Origin: an uncultured Paracoccaceae bacterium
GTDB taxonomy: Bacteria > Pseudomonadota > Alphaproteobacteria > Rhodobacterales > Rhodobacteraceae
Assembly: GCA_937916485.1 (NCBI GenBank)
Contig: CALFSV010000395.1
Location: 1 to 6,204 of the forward strand
Reading direction: 5' to 3'
DNA: 6,204 nucleotides
A program made the translations under genes and the position numbers. This document shows, piece after piece, positions 1 through 5,552 of the stretch. How positions within the stretch are numbered: the stretch's first letter is position 1; each line of letters begins with the position of its first letter. A model generated the notes under the pieces. That model did no database searches, was not told where the DNA came from, and saw nothing but the letters and a program-made list of their open reading frames with translations.

Positions 1-1
1 G

Positions 2-916
2 GAAACCGGAATCGGTCACAACAGCTCTCTCGTGGTAGTGGACATTGGCGGAACCCGCATAAAGCTTGGTGGTATTCTTAACGGTACGCCTATTGATACA
101 GTTGAACAGTTCTATGTTGAGGGCATCCGCCACGGCGACATAGTTGAGAACCTGGCGAACTGTATAGAGGACTTTCGAAGCAAGAATTCTTTCAATCTTG
201 ATGGTGTCATAGTTACGGTTCCCGGCTTCATCGACCGTGATTTTGATCGAGTCTTGAAGTGCGACAATGTGAGAGAGTTGGAAGATCGTCTCCTTGCCTC
301 AGAGTTGACCCGGAATTTGAACGTACCCGTGGTCTTGGAACGCGATTCCGTTTTGCTTCTGAAGGGCGAGTATTCTGCGGGTGCAGCGCAGCACCAAGAA
401 GATGTGGCCGGTATCTTCATTGGAACTGGCATTGGCGCTTCGTATTTACAGTCCGGACACCCCTTTCGGGGAGGCGGTTGGGCCTTGGAGATTGGTCACA
501 TTCCGGTATGGCCGAACCTGCAGAATCTCCAAAGCTCCCGAAATCAGACACTAGAGGATTATTGTTCCGGAGCAGAATTGCGTCAGATCGCGAAGAAATA
601 TGGTGTGTCCATAGATAGCTTGTTTTCGCTTACCACTGACAACAGTGACTTCTCAACCGACCTGGACTTGACTGTAAGACTTCACGCGTTCGCTGTTTCA
701 ACAATAATATCTATGATTTCCCCAAGAGTGATCTTGGTCGGTGGGGGTGTAGTTTCAATGGGCGGGTATCCGTTTGATCGTCTAAAGGATTTGGTCATGC
801 TCCAAGCCCCGCTCGCCGATTGCAACACACCTGTTGATATTCGGCAGGCAGCTCTCGGTTGGGAAAGTGTTCTACATGGAGCCACAGCGTTCCTAGAAGA
901 TTCTAGGTGCGACTAG
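2..916 (+). CDS. ROK-family sugar kinase, AlsK (allose kinase)-like, 5' partial
   Basis: Likely ATP-dependent sugar kinase of the ROK family, acting in the cytoplasm on a hexose or ketose. The frame is open to the window edge; its first visible residues read ETGIGHNSSL before VVVDIGGTRIK. A GTG at 32 could start a 294-residue protein, but it has no Shine-Dalgarno and would cut into the first beta strand, so the true start probably lies outside the window. Counting from that GTG: phosphate-binding DIGGTR at 4-9, the RDSV aspartate at D105 (expected catalytic base), GTGIG at 131-135, EIGH at 153-156, and a second glycine-rich VGGGV at 236-240. The spacing of these blocks and the C-terminal ALGWESVLHGATAFL resemble E. 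coli AlsK. The C-x-C-G-x2-G-C zinc site normally found between GH and the ExxxSG block is absent (PNLQNLQSSRNQ instead). The stop codon lies 1-2 bases before an IS remnant, so the last residues may have been altered. Substrate is inferred only. Confidence 0.85.
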   Translation, partial: ETGIGHNSSLVVVDIGGTRIKLGGILNGTPIDTVEQFYVEGIRHGDIVENLANCIEDFRSKNSFNLDGVIVTVPGFIDRDFDRVLKCDNVRELEDRLLASELTRNLNVPVVLERDSVLLLKGEYSAGAAQHQEDVAGIFIGTGIGASYLQSGHPFRGGGWALEIGHIPVWPNLQNLQSSRNQTLEDYCSGAELRQIAKKYGVSIDSLFSLTTDNSDFSTDLDLTVRLHAFAVSTIISMISPRVILVGGGVVSMGGYPFDRLKDLVMLQAPLADCNTPVDIRQAALGWESVLHGATAFLEDSRCD

Positions 917-934
917 TTGCGCATTCCGGACGTA

Positions 935-1012
935 CCCGGCCACTGATTCCGACAGCATCCGGCCACCCATTCCGATTTGATCCGGCCACTGATTCCGGAG
1001 CATTCGGCCACC
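935..1012 (+). repeat. Four terminal transposase-binding-type repeats of the IS21 remnant
   Basis: The core CCGGCCAC recurs at 936-943, 959-966 and 982-989, with a diverged TCGGCCAC at 1004-1011. The spacings are 23, 23 and 22 bases. Each of the first three is followed by C/T then ATTCC. IS21-family ends carry such multiple repeats, thought to bind the transposase. Confidence 0.7.
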
Positions 1013-1096
1013 CCTGAGCTGAAGGATTTGGCGGTCGTTTTGAGGTGATCTTTCACCGGCTACCTTGCCGTTCTTTTTGGAACGTGAGGGAGCCCC

Positions 1097-1237
1097 ATGA
1101 AGAGATTACCGATGCGCAAGATCAGAGAAGCCCTGCGGCTTCGAGCAGATGGATTATCATGCCGCCGTGTCGCCCAGAGCCTGTCGATAGCCTGGGCGAC
1201 AATCTCGGAGTATCGCGCCGGATCAAGTCGGCGCTGA
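1097..1237 (+). pseudogene. istA: istA fragment (IS21-family transposase N-terminus, frameshifted and truncated)
   Basis: Forty-six codons are open from the ATG. The protein begins MKRLPMRKIREALRLRADGL and continues SCRRVAQSLSIAWATISEYR, the N-terminal helix-turn-helix typical of IstA transposases (MRKIREVLRL, then RxxAxxxxxSxxTVxEY). After EYRA the frame falls into a stop at 1235-1237. In another frame, from 1222, the sequence reads IKSALRLQP, which fits the next conserved IstA block (about AAGLSWPL). A 2-base insertion or 1-base deletion near 1219-1222 is therefore likely. The DDE catalytic domain (full IstA is roughly 400-500 residues) is missing, so this is non-functional. A GAGG-rich stretch at 1086-1092 (GAGGGAG) could have been its ribosome-binding site. 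Confidence 0.75.
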
Positions 1238-1246
1238 GATTGCAGC

Positions 1247-1289
1247 CAAAAAAAATTGCGGGAACCCAGCGTTGAAGCTCGATTCCCGC
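1247..1289 (-). terminator. Rho-independent terminator for the polyol dehydrogenase
   Basis: Read on the minus strand, the 9-bp outer stem GCGGGAATC / GGTTCCCGC (one G-T pair) encloses an inner AGC/GCT stem with a TTCAAC loop, then AA and eight T residues. The plus-strand arms are 1258-1264 (GCGGGAA) and 1283-1289 (TTCCCGC), with the A-tract at 1248-1255. It lies about 50 bases beyond the stop of the leftward dehydrogenase, the expected place and orientation. Confidence 0.85.
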
Positions 1290-1338
1290 ATGAGCAAGCC
1301 AGCGGAGCTAGGGAGGAAGTCCGCAAAAATACGACTTG

Positions 1339-2808
1339 CTATTCCTTCAGATATTGCTGGATTGTGGCCCTTACGCCGTTCTCATGGATAGCCGTTAGCC
1401 AGCGGGCGAACGCATTCAAAAACCACGTATTCTCACTGAGGCTGCCGAACACCTCAGAAAACTCAAGAAATGCGCCTGGGCGCTCGATCGCTTCAATGGC
1501 GCGCCGCTTTAGCTCAGCTGCGTGAATGTCTTCGAGCTCGATGGTATTGTTGTCTTCATCTACGCAGGTGCAGTAGCGACACCAAAGAGCCACTTCTAGA
1601 GCGAGACCATCAACAGGACCATTTGCGGCCAATGCGTCTCGCAACGTTGGCAGTACGAACTTTGGTTGGCGGTCAGATCCGCTAAACGCTAGGCGGGCGA
1701 TTGTGTCTTTAATCTCAGGATTGGAGAATCGCTCCAAAATCTTCTCCAGATATTCGTCATAGCTAATGCCGGGCAGAGGTTTCAAAGTCCGGAACACTTC
1801 GCGTTTTTGGAGAGCTCGCACCCAAGCGCGAAGGTCGGGATCATCTATCGCCTCATGGCCATAGTGAAAGCCAAGCAATGCGCCAGCATAGCAGAAAGAT
1901 GCATGACCTGCGTTGAGTATTCTAAGTTTCATAAGTTCATATGGAACAATGTCTTCGACAAATTCTGCACCAACGTGTTCCAGGGCCGGACGGCCCGACG
2001 GGAAATCGTCTTCAATAACCCATTGACGAAATGGCTCGCAGAATACGGGAGCCTCGTCTGCAATTCCAAATCGTTCTGCTACCAGGTTTCGTTCAAGTTC
2101 ACTCGTTGCCGGGACGATGCAGTCCACCATGCAATTGGGGAAGGCAACGTGAGATTCAATCCATCGCGCAACCGCCGGATCTGCAAGCTGGGCGAGACCT
2201 ACCACAGTCTGTTTTGTCAGATCACCATTGCCGGGAAGATTATCTAGCGACAATACGGTGAATGGCTCAACGCCCTGTTGCTTGCGCATCTTCAGCGCTT
2301 TGATGATTAACCCGAAAATTGTCTGTGGATTGTCTTGGTCCTCGGTGTCTGCTCGTATCTGTGGATCATCGACTGCCAATCCGCCGGTCTCTGCATCAAT
2401 AAAATATCCGCCTTCAGTAATACACAGCGAAACAATGCGGATACGAGGATCAATGAGTTTTTCCAGCACCGCAGCATGATCGATCTGAACAAAACCGAGC
2501 AATGATCCCATAACCCGGGCAGTACATATGTTGGAGTCGCGCTCAACAACCGTGTATAGGCAGTTCTGCTTCTTGAGTACATCTCGCGTCCTTGAGCTGC
2601 TGTTTCTCAAGCTAGCGCCAATAACACCCCAGTCCATGCCCTCTCCGCGTTCGTGCAGCTCTTCAAGATAATGGGCCATGTGTGCACGCGAAAAGTTTCC
2701 TACACCAAAATGTAAAAATCCCGGGCTAAGCTCGGAGCGATCATAAGTCGGTACTTTGACGCCTTGAGGAACAGTTTTCAAATTCGCACTGTTGAGTGTT
2801 ACGTCCAT
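1339..2808 (-). CDS. Mannitol 2-dehydrogenase-family polyol dehydrogenase (MtlK/MtlD type)
   Basis: Cytoplasmic NAD(P)-dependent oxidation of a sugar alcohol to a ketose; mannitol to fructose is the best guess, with D-arabinitol to D-xylulose the main alternative. The protein has 489 residues, the usual size for this long-chain polyol dehydrogenase family, and aligns throughout with the Pseudomonas fluorescens mannitol 2-dehydrogenase as I recall it. Visible blocks: dinucleotide-binding FGVGNFSRAH at 34-43 (the common FHRAH histidine is Ser here), ITEGGY at 130-135, SLDNLPGNG at 187-195, CEPFRQWVIED at 257-267, and the catalytic K-x4-N-x2-H as K294, N299, H302. N190 and N299 should form the oxyanion hole and K294 the general base. 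The ATG at 2808 is chosen because AGGAG sits 8 bases upstream and the family homology starts there, although the frame stays open further upstream. The acidic residues that select NAD in the P. fluorescens enzyme (E68, D69) align with S70 and S71. The gene is convergent with the ROK kinase and followed by a strong terminator. Confidence 0.93.
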   Translation of the reverse strand: MDVTLNSANLKTVPQGVKVPTYDRSELSPGFLHFGVGNFSRAHMAHYLEELHERGEGMDWGVIGASLRNSSSRTRDVLKKQNCLYTVVERDSNICTARVMGSLLGFVQIDHAAVLEKLIDPRIRIVSLCITEGGYFIDAETGGLAVDDPQIRADTEDQDNPQTIFGLIIKALKMRKQQGVEPFTVLSLDNLPGNGDLTKQTVVGLAQLADPAVARWIESHVAFPNCMVDCIVPATSELERNLVAERFGIADEAPVFCEPFRQWVIEDDFPSGRPALEHVGAEFVEDIVPYELMKLRILNAGHASFCYAGALLGFHYGHEAIDDPDLRAWVRALQKREVFRTLKPLPGISYDEYLEKILERFSNPEIKDTIARLAFSGSDRQPKFVLPTLRDALAANGPVDGLALEVALWCRYCTCVDEDNNTIELEDIHAAELKRRAIEAIERPGAFLEFSEVFGSLSENTWFLNAFARWLTAIHENGVRATIQQYLKE

Positions 2809-3091
2809 TTTCGCTTCTCCTAGAGTTGTAAAAAGTACTGTTTGAGAGCTGACTTCGTGCACTGGGTCCATCTTTCCTCGTTCCAAGTTAATGGTGGGCA
2901 TGAACTCAGCGGAGCCATCGGCAATTGAGAATGCGAATTCGTTTCCACCAAGAATGAGGCACGATGTCTTGCCAATGTGCGGGTCAGATTTCTTTGGATC
3001 TGATTGACTGCAATAAAGATGATTGCAGCCACCCAAATTGAGTCTCTCGATTTGTCGTCACCCTGGCTCATTAAAGTCACCGGCAGGAAAT
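2809..3091. other. Leader region upstream of the polyol dehydrogenase, no recognisable gene
   Basis: The dehydrogenase frame remains open for 76 codons upstream of its start (to 3036 on the minus strand), but the translation (for example FAFSIADGSAEFMPTINLER) matches no family I recognise. An overlapping minus-strand frame, 2820-3080, is also open. The stretch may be an unusually long leader, since the nearest promoter-like sequence is at 3092-3120, or a scar of a deleted upstream gene such as a transporter component. Nothing can be assigned with confidence. Confidence 0.4.
2817..2821 (-). promoter_or_regulatory. Shine-Dalgarno that fixes the dehydrogenase start
   Basis: On the minus strand AGGAG is followed by the 8-base spacer AAGCGAAA and the ATG at 2808. 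Other in-frame starts further upstream lack family homology, so this site decides the annotation. Confidence 0.8.
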
Positions 3092-3120
3092 TCTATATTG
3101 TTTGTTTACTATTCAAACAA
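3092..3120 (-). promoter_or_regulatory. Candidate promoter reading leftward to the polyol dehydrogenase
   Basis: On the minus strand TTGTTT (3115-3120), exactly 17 bases, then TATAGA (3092-3097) gives a plausible sigma-70-type pair (3/6 and 4/6 matches). The inverted repeat at 3101-3121 covers the spacer and the -35 box, so a bound repressor would block it. The leader to the gene would be nearly 280 bases. Sequence inference only. Confidence 0.4.
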
Positions 3121-3121
3121 A
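3101..3121. promoter_or_regulatory. Operator-like inverted repeat upstream of the polyol dehydrogenase
   Basis: TTTGTTT (3101-3107) and its exact reverse complement AAACAAA (3115-3121) are separated by 7 bases. The half-site resembles the TTCGTTT half of the perfect palindrome at 3681-3711, and both are followed by an ATTTATTT word on the plus strand, so the two may be targets of one regulator. ROK repressors of the XylR/NagC type commonly bind AT-rich TTTGTTT-like half-sites. Confidence 0.45.
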
Positions 3122-3239
3122 TTTATTTTGCGATGTCAATCCAATCCTGGAGTTCACTGCTTCGGCACAAGCTTTGGATCATTTCATTGTGCGATAGAAT
3201 GAGTGAGGTTCATGCGCTTGGCGTCGAGTCAGCCATCGA

Positions 3240-3380
3240 ATGAACAGCGCGGATTTATCTGGCGACGCAATGGAGGGCTATTCTATCGATCTGGATGCTA
3301 TGCTGATTGTCCGTGACCAAATTAGCAGCGCTGGTGCTGAATTGCCCCACGGATCTGCATTGTTTGGGCGAGAATGGTGA
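3240..3380 (+). pseudogene. Possible remnant of a HAD-IIA (NagD-like) phosphatase N-terminus
   Basis: A 46-codon frame starts with an ATG that overlaps the stop of an upstream short frame (ATGA at 3240-3243). It contains GYSIDLDAMLIVRDQISSAG followed by AELPHGSALFGRE. This resembles the first motif of HAD-IIA sugar phosphatases (YxFDLDGTLxxGDxxxPGAAELxxALRxRG), but the key DLDGT is DLDAM and the frame then stops. HAD-family hydrolases are known near rhizobial polyol clusters. With only about 35 residues to judge from, this could be chance similarity. No functional product is expected. Confidence 0.28.
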
Positions 3381-3410
3381 GGTGCCTATCAAAGTAGGCA
3401 TCGGTGGATG

Positions 3411-3674
3411 TCAGGATTTTGAGGTTCTCACGAAAGCGACGGTGGTTGGAGCGCTTAGGGCAGCGTCCCAATCTCGACCAGCAAGGCGAGCCTGGGAAGA
3501 CGCCGCTGAACTTGTAACGCCGAGTTGCCTGACGATATTGGCCCGGCTCATTGGGGCGTTGAACATGAACGCCGCAAGTACCTGTGCTTCATTGACGTTA
3601 CGATTGGCCCGTGGCGCTAAAAAACTGCGGCTATTCTCCAAGTAGGTCACCTCTACCAGATCGTCTTGACACAC
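3411..3674 (-). pseudogene. ROK-family transcriptional repressor, N-terminal HTH fragment
   Basis: The 87-codon frame has at residues 23-53 a block reading RANRNVNEAQVLAAFMFNAP followed by MSRANIVRQLGVTSSAAS. This is the N-terminal winged helix of ROK repressors (N-R-x-x-VLxxxxxxGPLSRAxIARxLGVTxxxVS). After SSQ the match disappears. A neighbouring frame reads LALLVEIGTL, which could be the next helix (LxxLVExGLL), suggesting a frameshift near 3505, but it soon stops. The sugar-binding ROK domain (about 300 residues) is absent. The GTG at 3674 is only 5 bases beyond the -10 box at 3680-3685, so the real start is uncertain; a GTG at 3650 is an alternative. It lies beside and divergent to the SDR operon, the normal place for the local repressor. 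The remnant assignment is reasonable, but a functional short HTH protein cannot be excluded. Confidence 0.55.
3666..3671 (+). promoter_or_regulatory. Isolated consensus -35 hexamer TTGACA
   Basis: A perfect TTGACA lies just left of the palindrome, but no good -10 occurs 16-18 bases downstream (TCGTTT or CGTTTA). It may contribute to rightward transcription with a long spacer, or be chance. Confidence 0.2.
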
Positions 3675-3680
3675 TAGTCA

Positions 3681-3711
3681 TTATATGTTCGTTTATTAAA
3701 CGAACATATAA
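3681..3711. promoter_or_regulatory. Perfect 31-bp palindromic operator with divergent -10 boxes
   Basis: The left arm TTATATGTTCGTTTA (3681-3695) is repeated as its exact reverse complement at 3697-3711 around a single central T: 15 pairs without mismatch. Each end forms a -10 box: TATAAT on the minus strand (3680-3685), facing the ROK-repressor fragment, and TATAAG on the plus strand (3707-3712), facing the SDR operon. Each has only a weak -35 (TATGTT, 17 bases away). A dimeric repressor bound here would cover both divergent promoters, the classic arrangement for autoregulated control of a catabolic operon. The regulator identity (ROK family, from the adjacent HTH fragment) is inferred. Confidence 0.8.
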
Positions 3712-3792
3712 GATTTATTTGAAACCAAGTCGCCCAATCGTTGGTACACAAACAGAGCCGCGGCTGGCTCGTGAAGCAAAGGACTGCTCAAC

Positions 3793-4524
3793 ATGAAAAC
3801 TGGATTGAAAGACCGCCCTGTCCTGGTCACTGGCGCGTCCGGCGGGATCGGCGCAGCTACCGTCAGGTTGCTGGTTGCTGAGGGAGCAGACGTGATTGCA
3901 TCGGGACGTAACGAAGAGATGCTATCGAAACTTGCGAGCGAAACCGGTTGCCGCACCCTTCCCTTCGATCTCGCATTGGAAGACTCTGTAAAAAATGCTT
4001 TGGACGGTGTTGAGCTTTTTGGTGTAGTCAACTGCGGCGGTTGGGGGGGCGAAATAGCCACACCAATGGAAACCGATGTCGCCGTTTTTGACAAAGTGCA
4101 CGAGATTAACGCCCGCGGCACGTTGTTAGTCACTAAGTATGCCTCACAGAACATGGTGAAATCTGGCAAGGGCGGATCCATCGTGAACGTCTCGTCGCAG
4201 GCTTCGCTCGTTGGCCTGGCGGGGCACATCTCTTACGCGTCGTCTAAAGGTGCGGTGGACGCGATGACGCGAGTCTCAGCGCTGGAATTGGGTAAATACA
4301 ACATCCGTGTCAACGCGGTGAACCCGACAGTTGTGATGACCCCTATGTCGGAATGGTACTGGGGCCGCGACGAGATCGGCGGTCCGCTCCTTGAGACCAT
4401 GCCGCTCCACCGCTGGGCCACTGAGGACGATTGTGCCGCACCTATCGTGTTCCTGCTGTCGGACGGCGCGTCTATGATCTCCGGGGTTACGCTGCCGATC
4501 GACGGAGGGTTCACTGCTGTATAA
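3793..4524 (+). CDS. Short-chain dehydrogenase, L-xylulose reductase / DCXR-like
   Basis: Probably interconverts a pentulose and a pentitol (L-xylulose and xylitol) or a related dicarbonyl/ketose with NADP(H), in the cytoplasm. The 243 residues match the length and whole layout of human dicarbonyl/L-xylulose reductase (DCXR). Seen: TGASGGIG at 13-20; SGRNEE with R39, which in this subfamily contacts the NADPH phosphate; N106 in EINARG; catalytic S135 (VNVSSQ), Y148 and K152 (YASSK); and the subfamily signature VNAVNPTVVMTPM at 173-185 with the C-terminal LPIDGGF. The usual NNAG block after beta-4 is NCGG (80-83), a deviation. The ATG is preceded by AAAGGA with a 9-base spacer. It is the first gene of an operon starting at the 31-bp palindrome and is followed after 43 bases by rbtD. 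Dehydrogenase function is secure; exact substrate is not. Confidence 0.9.
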   Translation: MKTGLKDRPVLVTGASGGIGAATVRLLVAEGADVIASGRNEEMLSKLASETGCRTLPFDLALEDSVKNALDGVELFGVVNCGGWGGEIATPMETDVAVFDKVHEINARGTLLVTKYASQNMVKSGKGGSIVNVSSQASLVGLAGHISYASSKGAVDAMTRVSALELGKYNIRVNAVNPTVVMTPMSEWYWGRDEIGGPLLETMPLHRWATEDDCAAPIVFLLSDGASMISGVTLPIDGGFTAV

Positions 4525-4567
4525 AGCAACCCCTAAACCTGAACAAATAAGCGCAAAGGAAGCAACA

Positions 4568-5296
4568 ATGTCTAAAGAACTGGATGGCAAGATCGCGGTG
4601 GTCACCGGCGCCGCGTCGGGTATTGGGCTCGCCTCAGCCGAGGCGATGATGCAGGCAGGAGCGACCGTGGTTCTGGTCGATCGCGATGCACCGGCTCTAA
4701 AAAAACTGGGAAACAAACTGGGAAACAAGGCGATCCTCCAGGTAACGGACCTCCTCAATGCAGAGAGCTGTGCGGCGATGATTCCGCAGATTCTTGAAAA
4801 GACCGGACGCATCGACATTCTTTACGCAAACGCAGGCATTTATATCGGCGGCGACTTGGTTGACACCGACGCCGCAACAATTGACCGAATGCTGAACCTG
4901 AACGTCAACGCGGTCATCAAGAACGTACATGCCGTCCTGCCCCATATGATCGAACAGGGAGGCGGAGACATCGTGGCCACCTCTTCGCTTGCAGGAAGGG
5001 CAGCGCTGAAGCATGAACCAGTCTATTCGGCTTCTAAATGGGCGGTTACGTGCTTCACACAGGCAACCCGGCGTCAAGTGATCCAGCACGGCATCCGCGT
5101 GGCACAGGTCTCTCCCGGTCCGGTCGCTTCGGCATTGCTTGCCGATTGGCCGGCCGATCGATTGCAGGCGGCAAAGGATGCAGGCGCCATCATGGATGCG
5201 TCTGCTGTTGCTGAGGCAGTGATGTTCATCCTCACCCGCCCGCGAAACATCACAATCCACGACATCGTCGTTTTGCCAACGAATATTGACGCATAA
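4568..5296 (+). CDS. rbtD: Ribitol 2-dehydrogenase (SDR family)
   Basis: Predicted to oxidise ribitol to D-ribulose with NAD in the cytoplasm, as in pentitol catabolism of Klebsiella. The 242 residues compare with about 247-249 in the Klebsiella enzyme, and recalled similarity runs end to end, including ANAGIYIGG (87-95), EPVYSASKWAV (150-160), ADWPADRL (192-199) and a C-terminus HDIVVLPTNID. SDR landmarks: TGAASGIG at 13-20, D39 after beta-2 (NAD preference), N112, catalytic S140, Y153 and K157. The AAAGGAAG ribosome-binding site lies 5 bases before the ATG. It ends with tandem in-frame stops (TAA TGA). No promoter is evident in the 43-base gap, so it should be co-transcribed with the preceding NADP-type SDR. 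A short tandem DNA duplication lies inside. Substrate could be another polyol, since RbtD relatives also act on galactitol or arabinitol. Confidence 0.9.
   Translation: MSKELDGKIAVVTGAASGIGLASAEAMMQAGATVVLVDRDAPALKKLGNKLGNKAILQVTDLLNAESCAAMIPQILEKTGRIDILYANAGIYIGGDLVDTDAATIDRMLNLNVNAVIKNVHAVLPHMIEQGGGDIVATSSLAGRAALKHEPVYSASKWAVTCFTQATRRQVIQHGIRVAQVSPGPVASALLADWPADRLQAAKDAGAIMDASAVAEAVMFILTRPRNITIHDIVVLPTNIDA
4706..4729 (+). repeat. 12-bp tandem duplication inside rbtD
   Basis: CTGGGAAACAAA (4706-4717) is followed at once by CTGGGAAACAAG (4718-4729), encoding LGNKLGNK (residues 47-54). From memory, the protein alignment with Klebsiella RbtD has no length change here, so the repeat has replaced rather than extended the usual sequence. 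The site is a surface region after beta-2. Confidence 0.75.
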
Positions 5297-5519
5297 TGAT
5301 CTTGGTCTCGGCCGCCCGTCGGAGTCCATGACCGACAAAATAGAGAGCGCAACCCGATACTGCTTCCAAGGAAATTGATATCTGGCACTCGCGCCGAAGG
5401 TGTTGGTCGACGGTGCGGACCCGTGAAGGACGAGAGCCGTTATTTGCACTTGAAACTGAAGTGAATAATACTCGACCCAAAACATCACGATGCCACGCGG
5501 TTTGGAATCCACGCCCTGA

Positions 5520-5550
5520 AATTTGGCTCTACTGGGGCCCATGCCAAATT
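5520..5550. repeat. Inverted repeat just upstream of the operon terminator
   Basis: AATTTGGC (5520-5527) and GCCAAATT (5543-5550) are exact reverse complements separated by 15 bases. The repeat abuts the terminator stem, so transcripts could form two stacked hairpins, possibly protecting the mRNA end. Confidence 0.5.
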
Positions 5551-5552
5551 GG

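Larger units (their letters stand above)
918..1247 (+). mobile_element. Decayed left end of an IS21-family insertion sequence
   Basis: The segment begins directly after the kinase stop codon with TGCGCATTCCGGACG, a plausible IS21-type terminus (these start with TG). It continues with four spaced copies of a CCGGCCAC/TTCC repeat, then a short leader and the start of istA. It stops abruptly: similarity to istA ends around the A-tract at 1248, and no istB or right end is present in the window. Boundaries are approximate. The element cannot transpose. It separates the ROK kinase from the polyol dehydrogenase and so marks a rearrangement point. The assignment rests on the IstA-like N-terminus plus the multiple terminal repeats typical of the family. 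Confidence 0.7.

Noticed and set aside
935..1012. Regularly spaced 22-23-bp repeats as a possible CRISPR array
   Set aside because: The repeat cores are too short, the period is too small for repeat plus spacer, and they sit directly before istA as IS21 terminal repeats do.
3133..3243. Short plus-strand frame MSIQSW... just after the operator-like repeat
   Set aside because: Thirty-odd codons, no ribosome-binding site and no similarity. The ATGA overlap with the next frame is noted but is not enough to call a gene.
3307..3645. 112-codon plus-strand frame with a TTG start
   Set aside because: It overlaps the better supported ROK HTH fragment antisense, has no Shine-Dalgarno and no recognised family. 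Kept only as part of the decayed region; a mobile-element scrap is possible.
3696..4229. 177-codon minus-strand frame opposite the first SDR
   Set aside because: Pro/Ser/Ala-rich translation with no motif, and the coding signal of the SDR is unmistakable on the other strand.
4276..4818. 180-codon minus-strand frame across both SDRs
   Set aside because: Spans the end of one SDR and the start of the next antisense; no ribosome-binding site and no recognisable domain.
5318..5336. GTCGG/CCGAC hairpin just after rbtD as its terminator
   Set aside because: Only 5 pairs and followed by AAAAT rather than T residues; the TTCG-loop structure at 5553-5570 is better.
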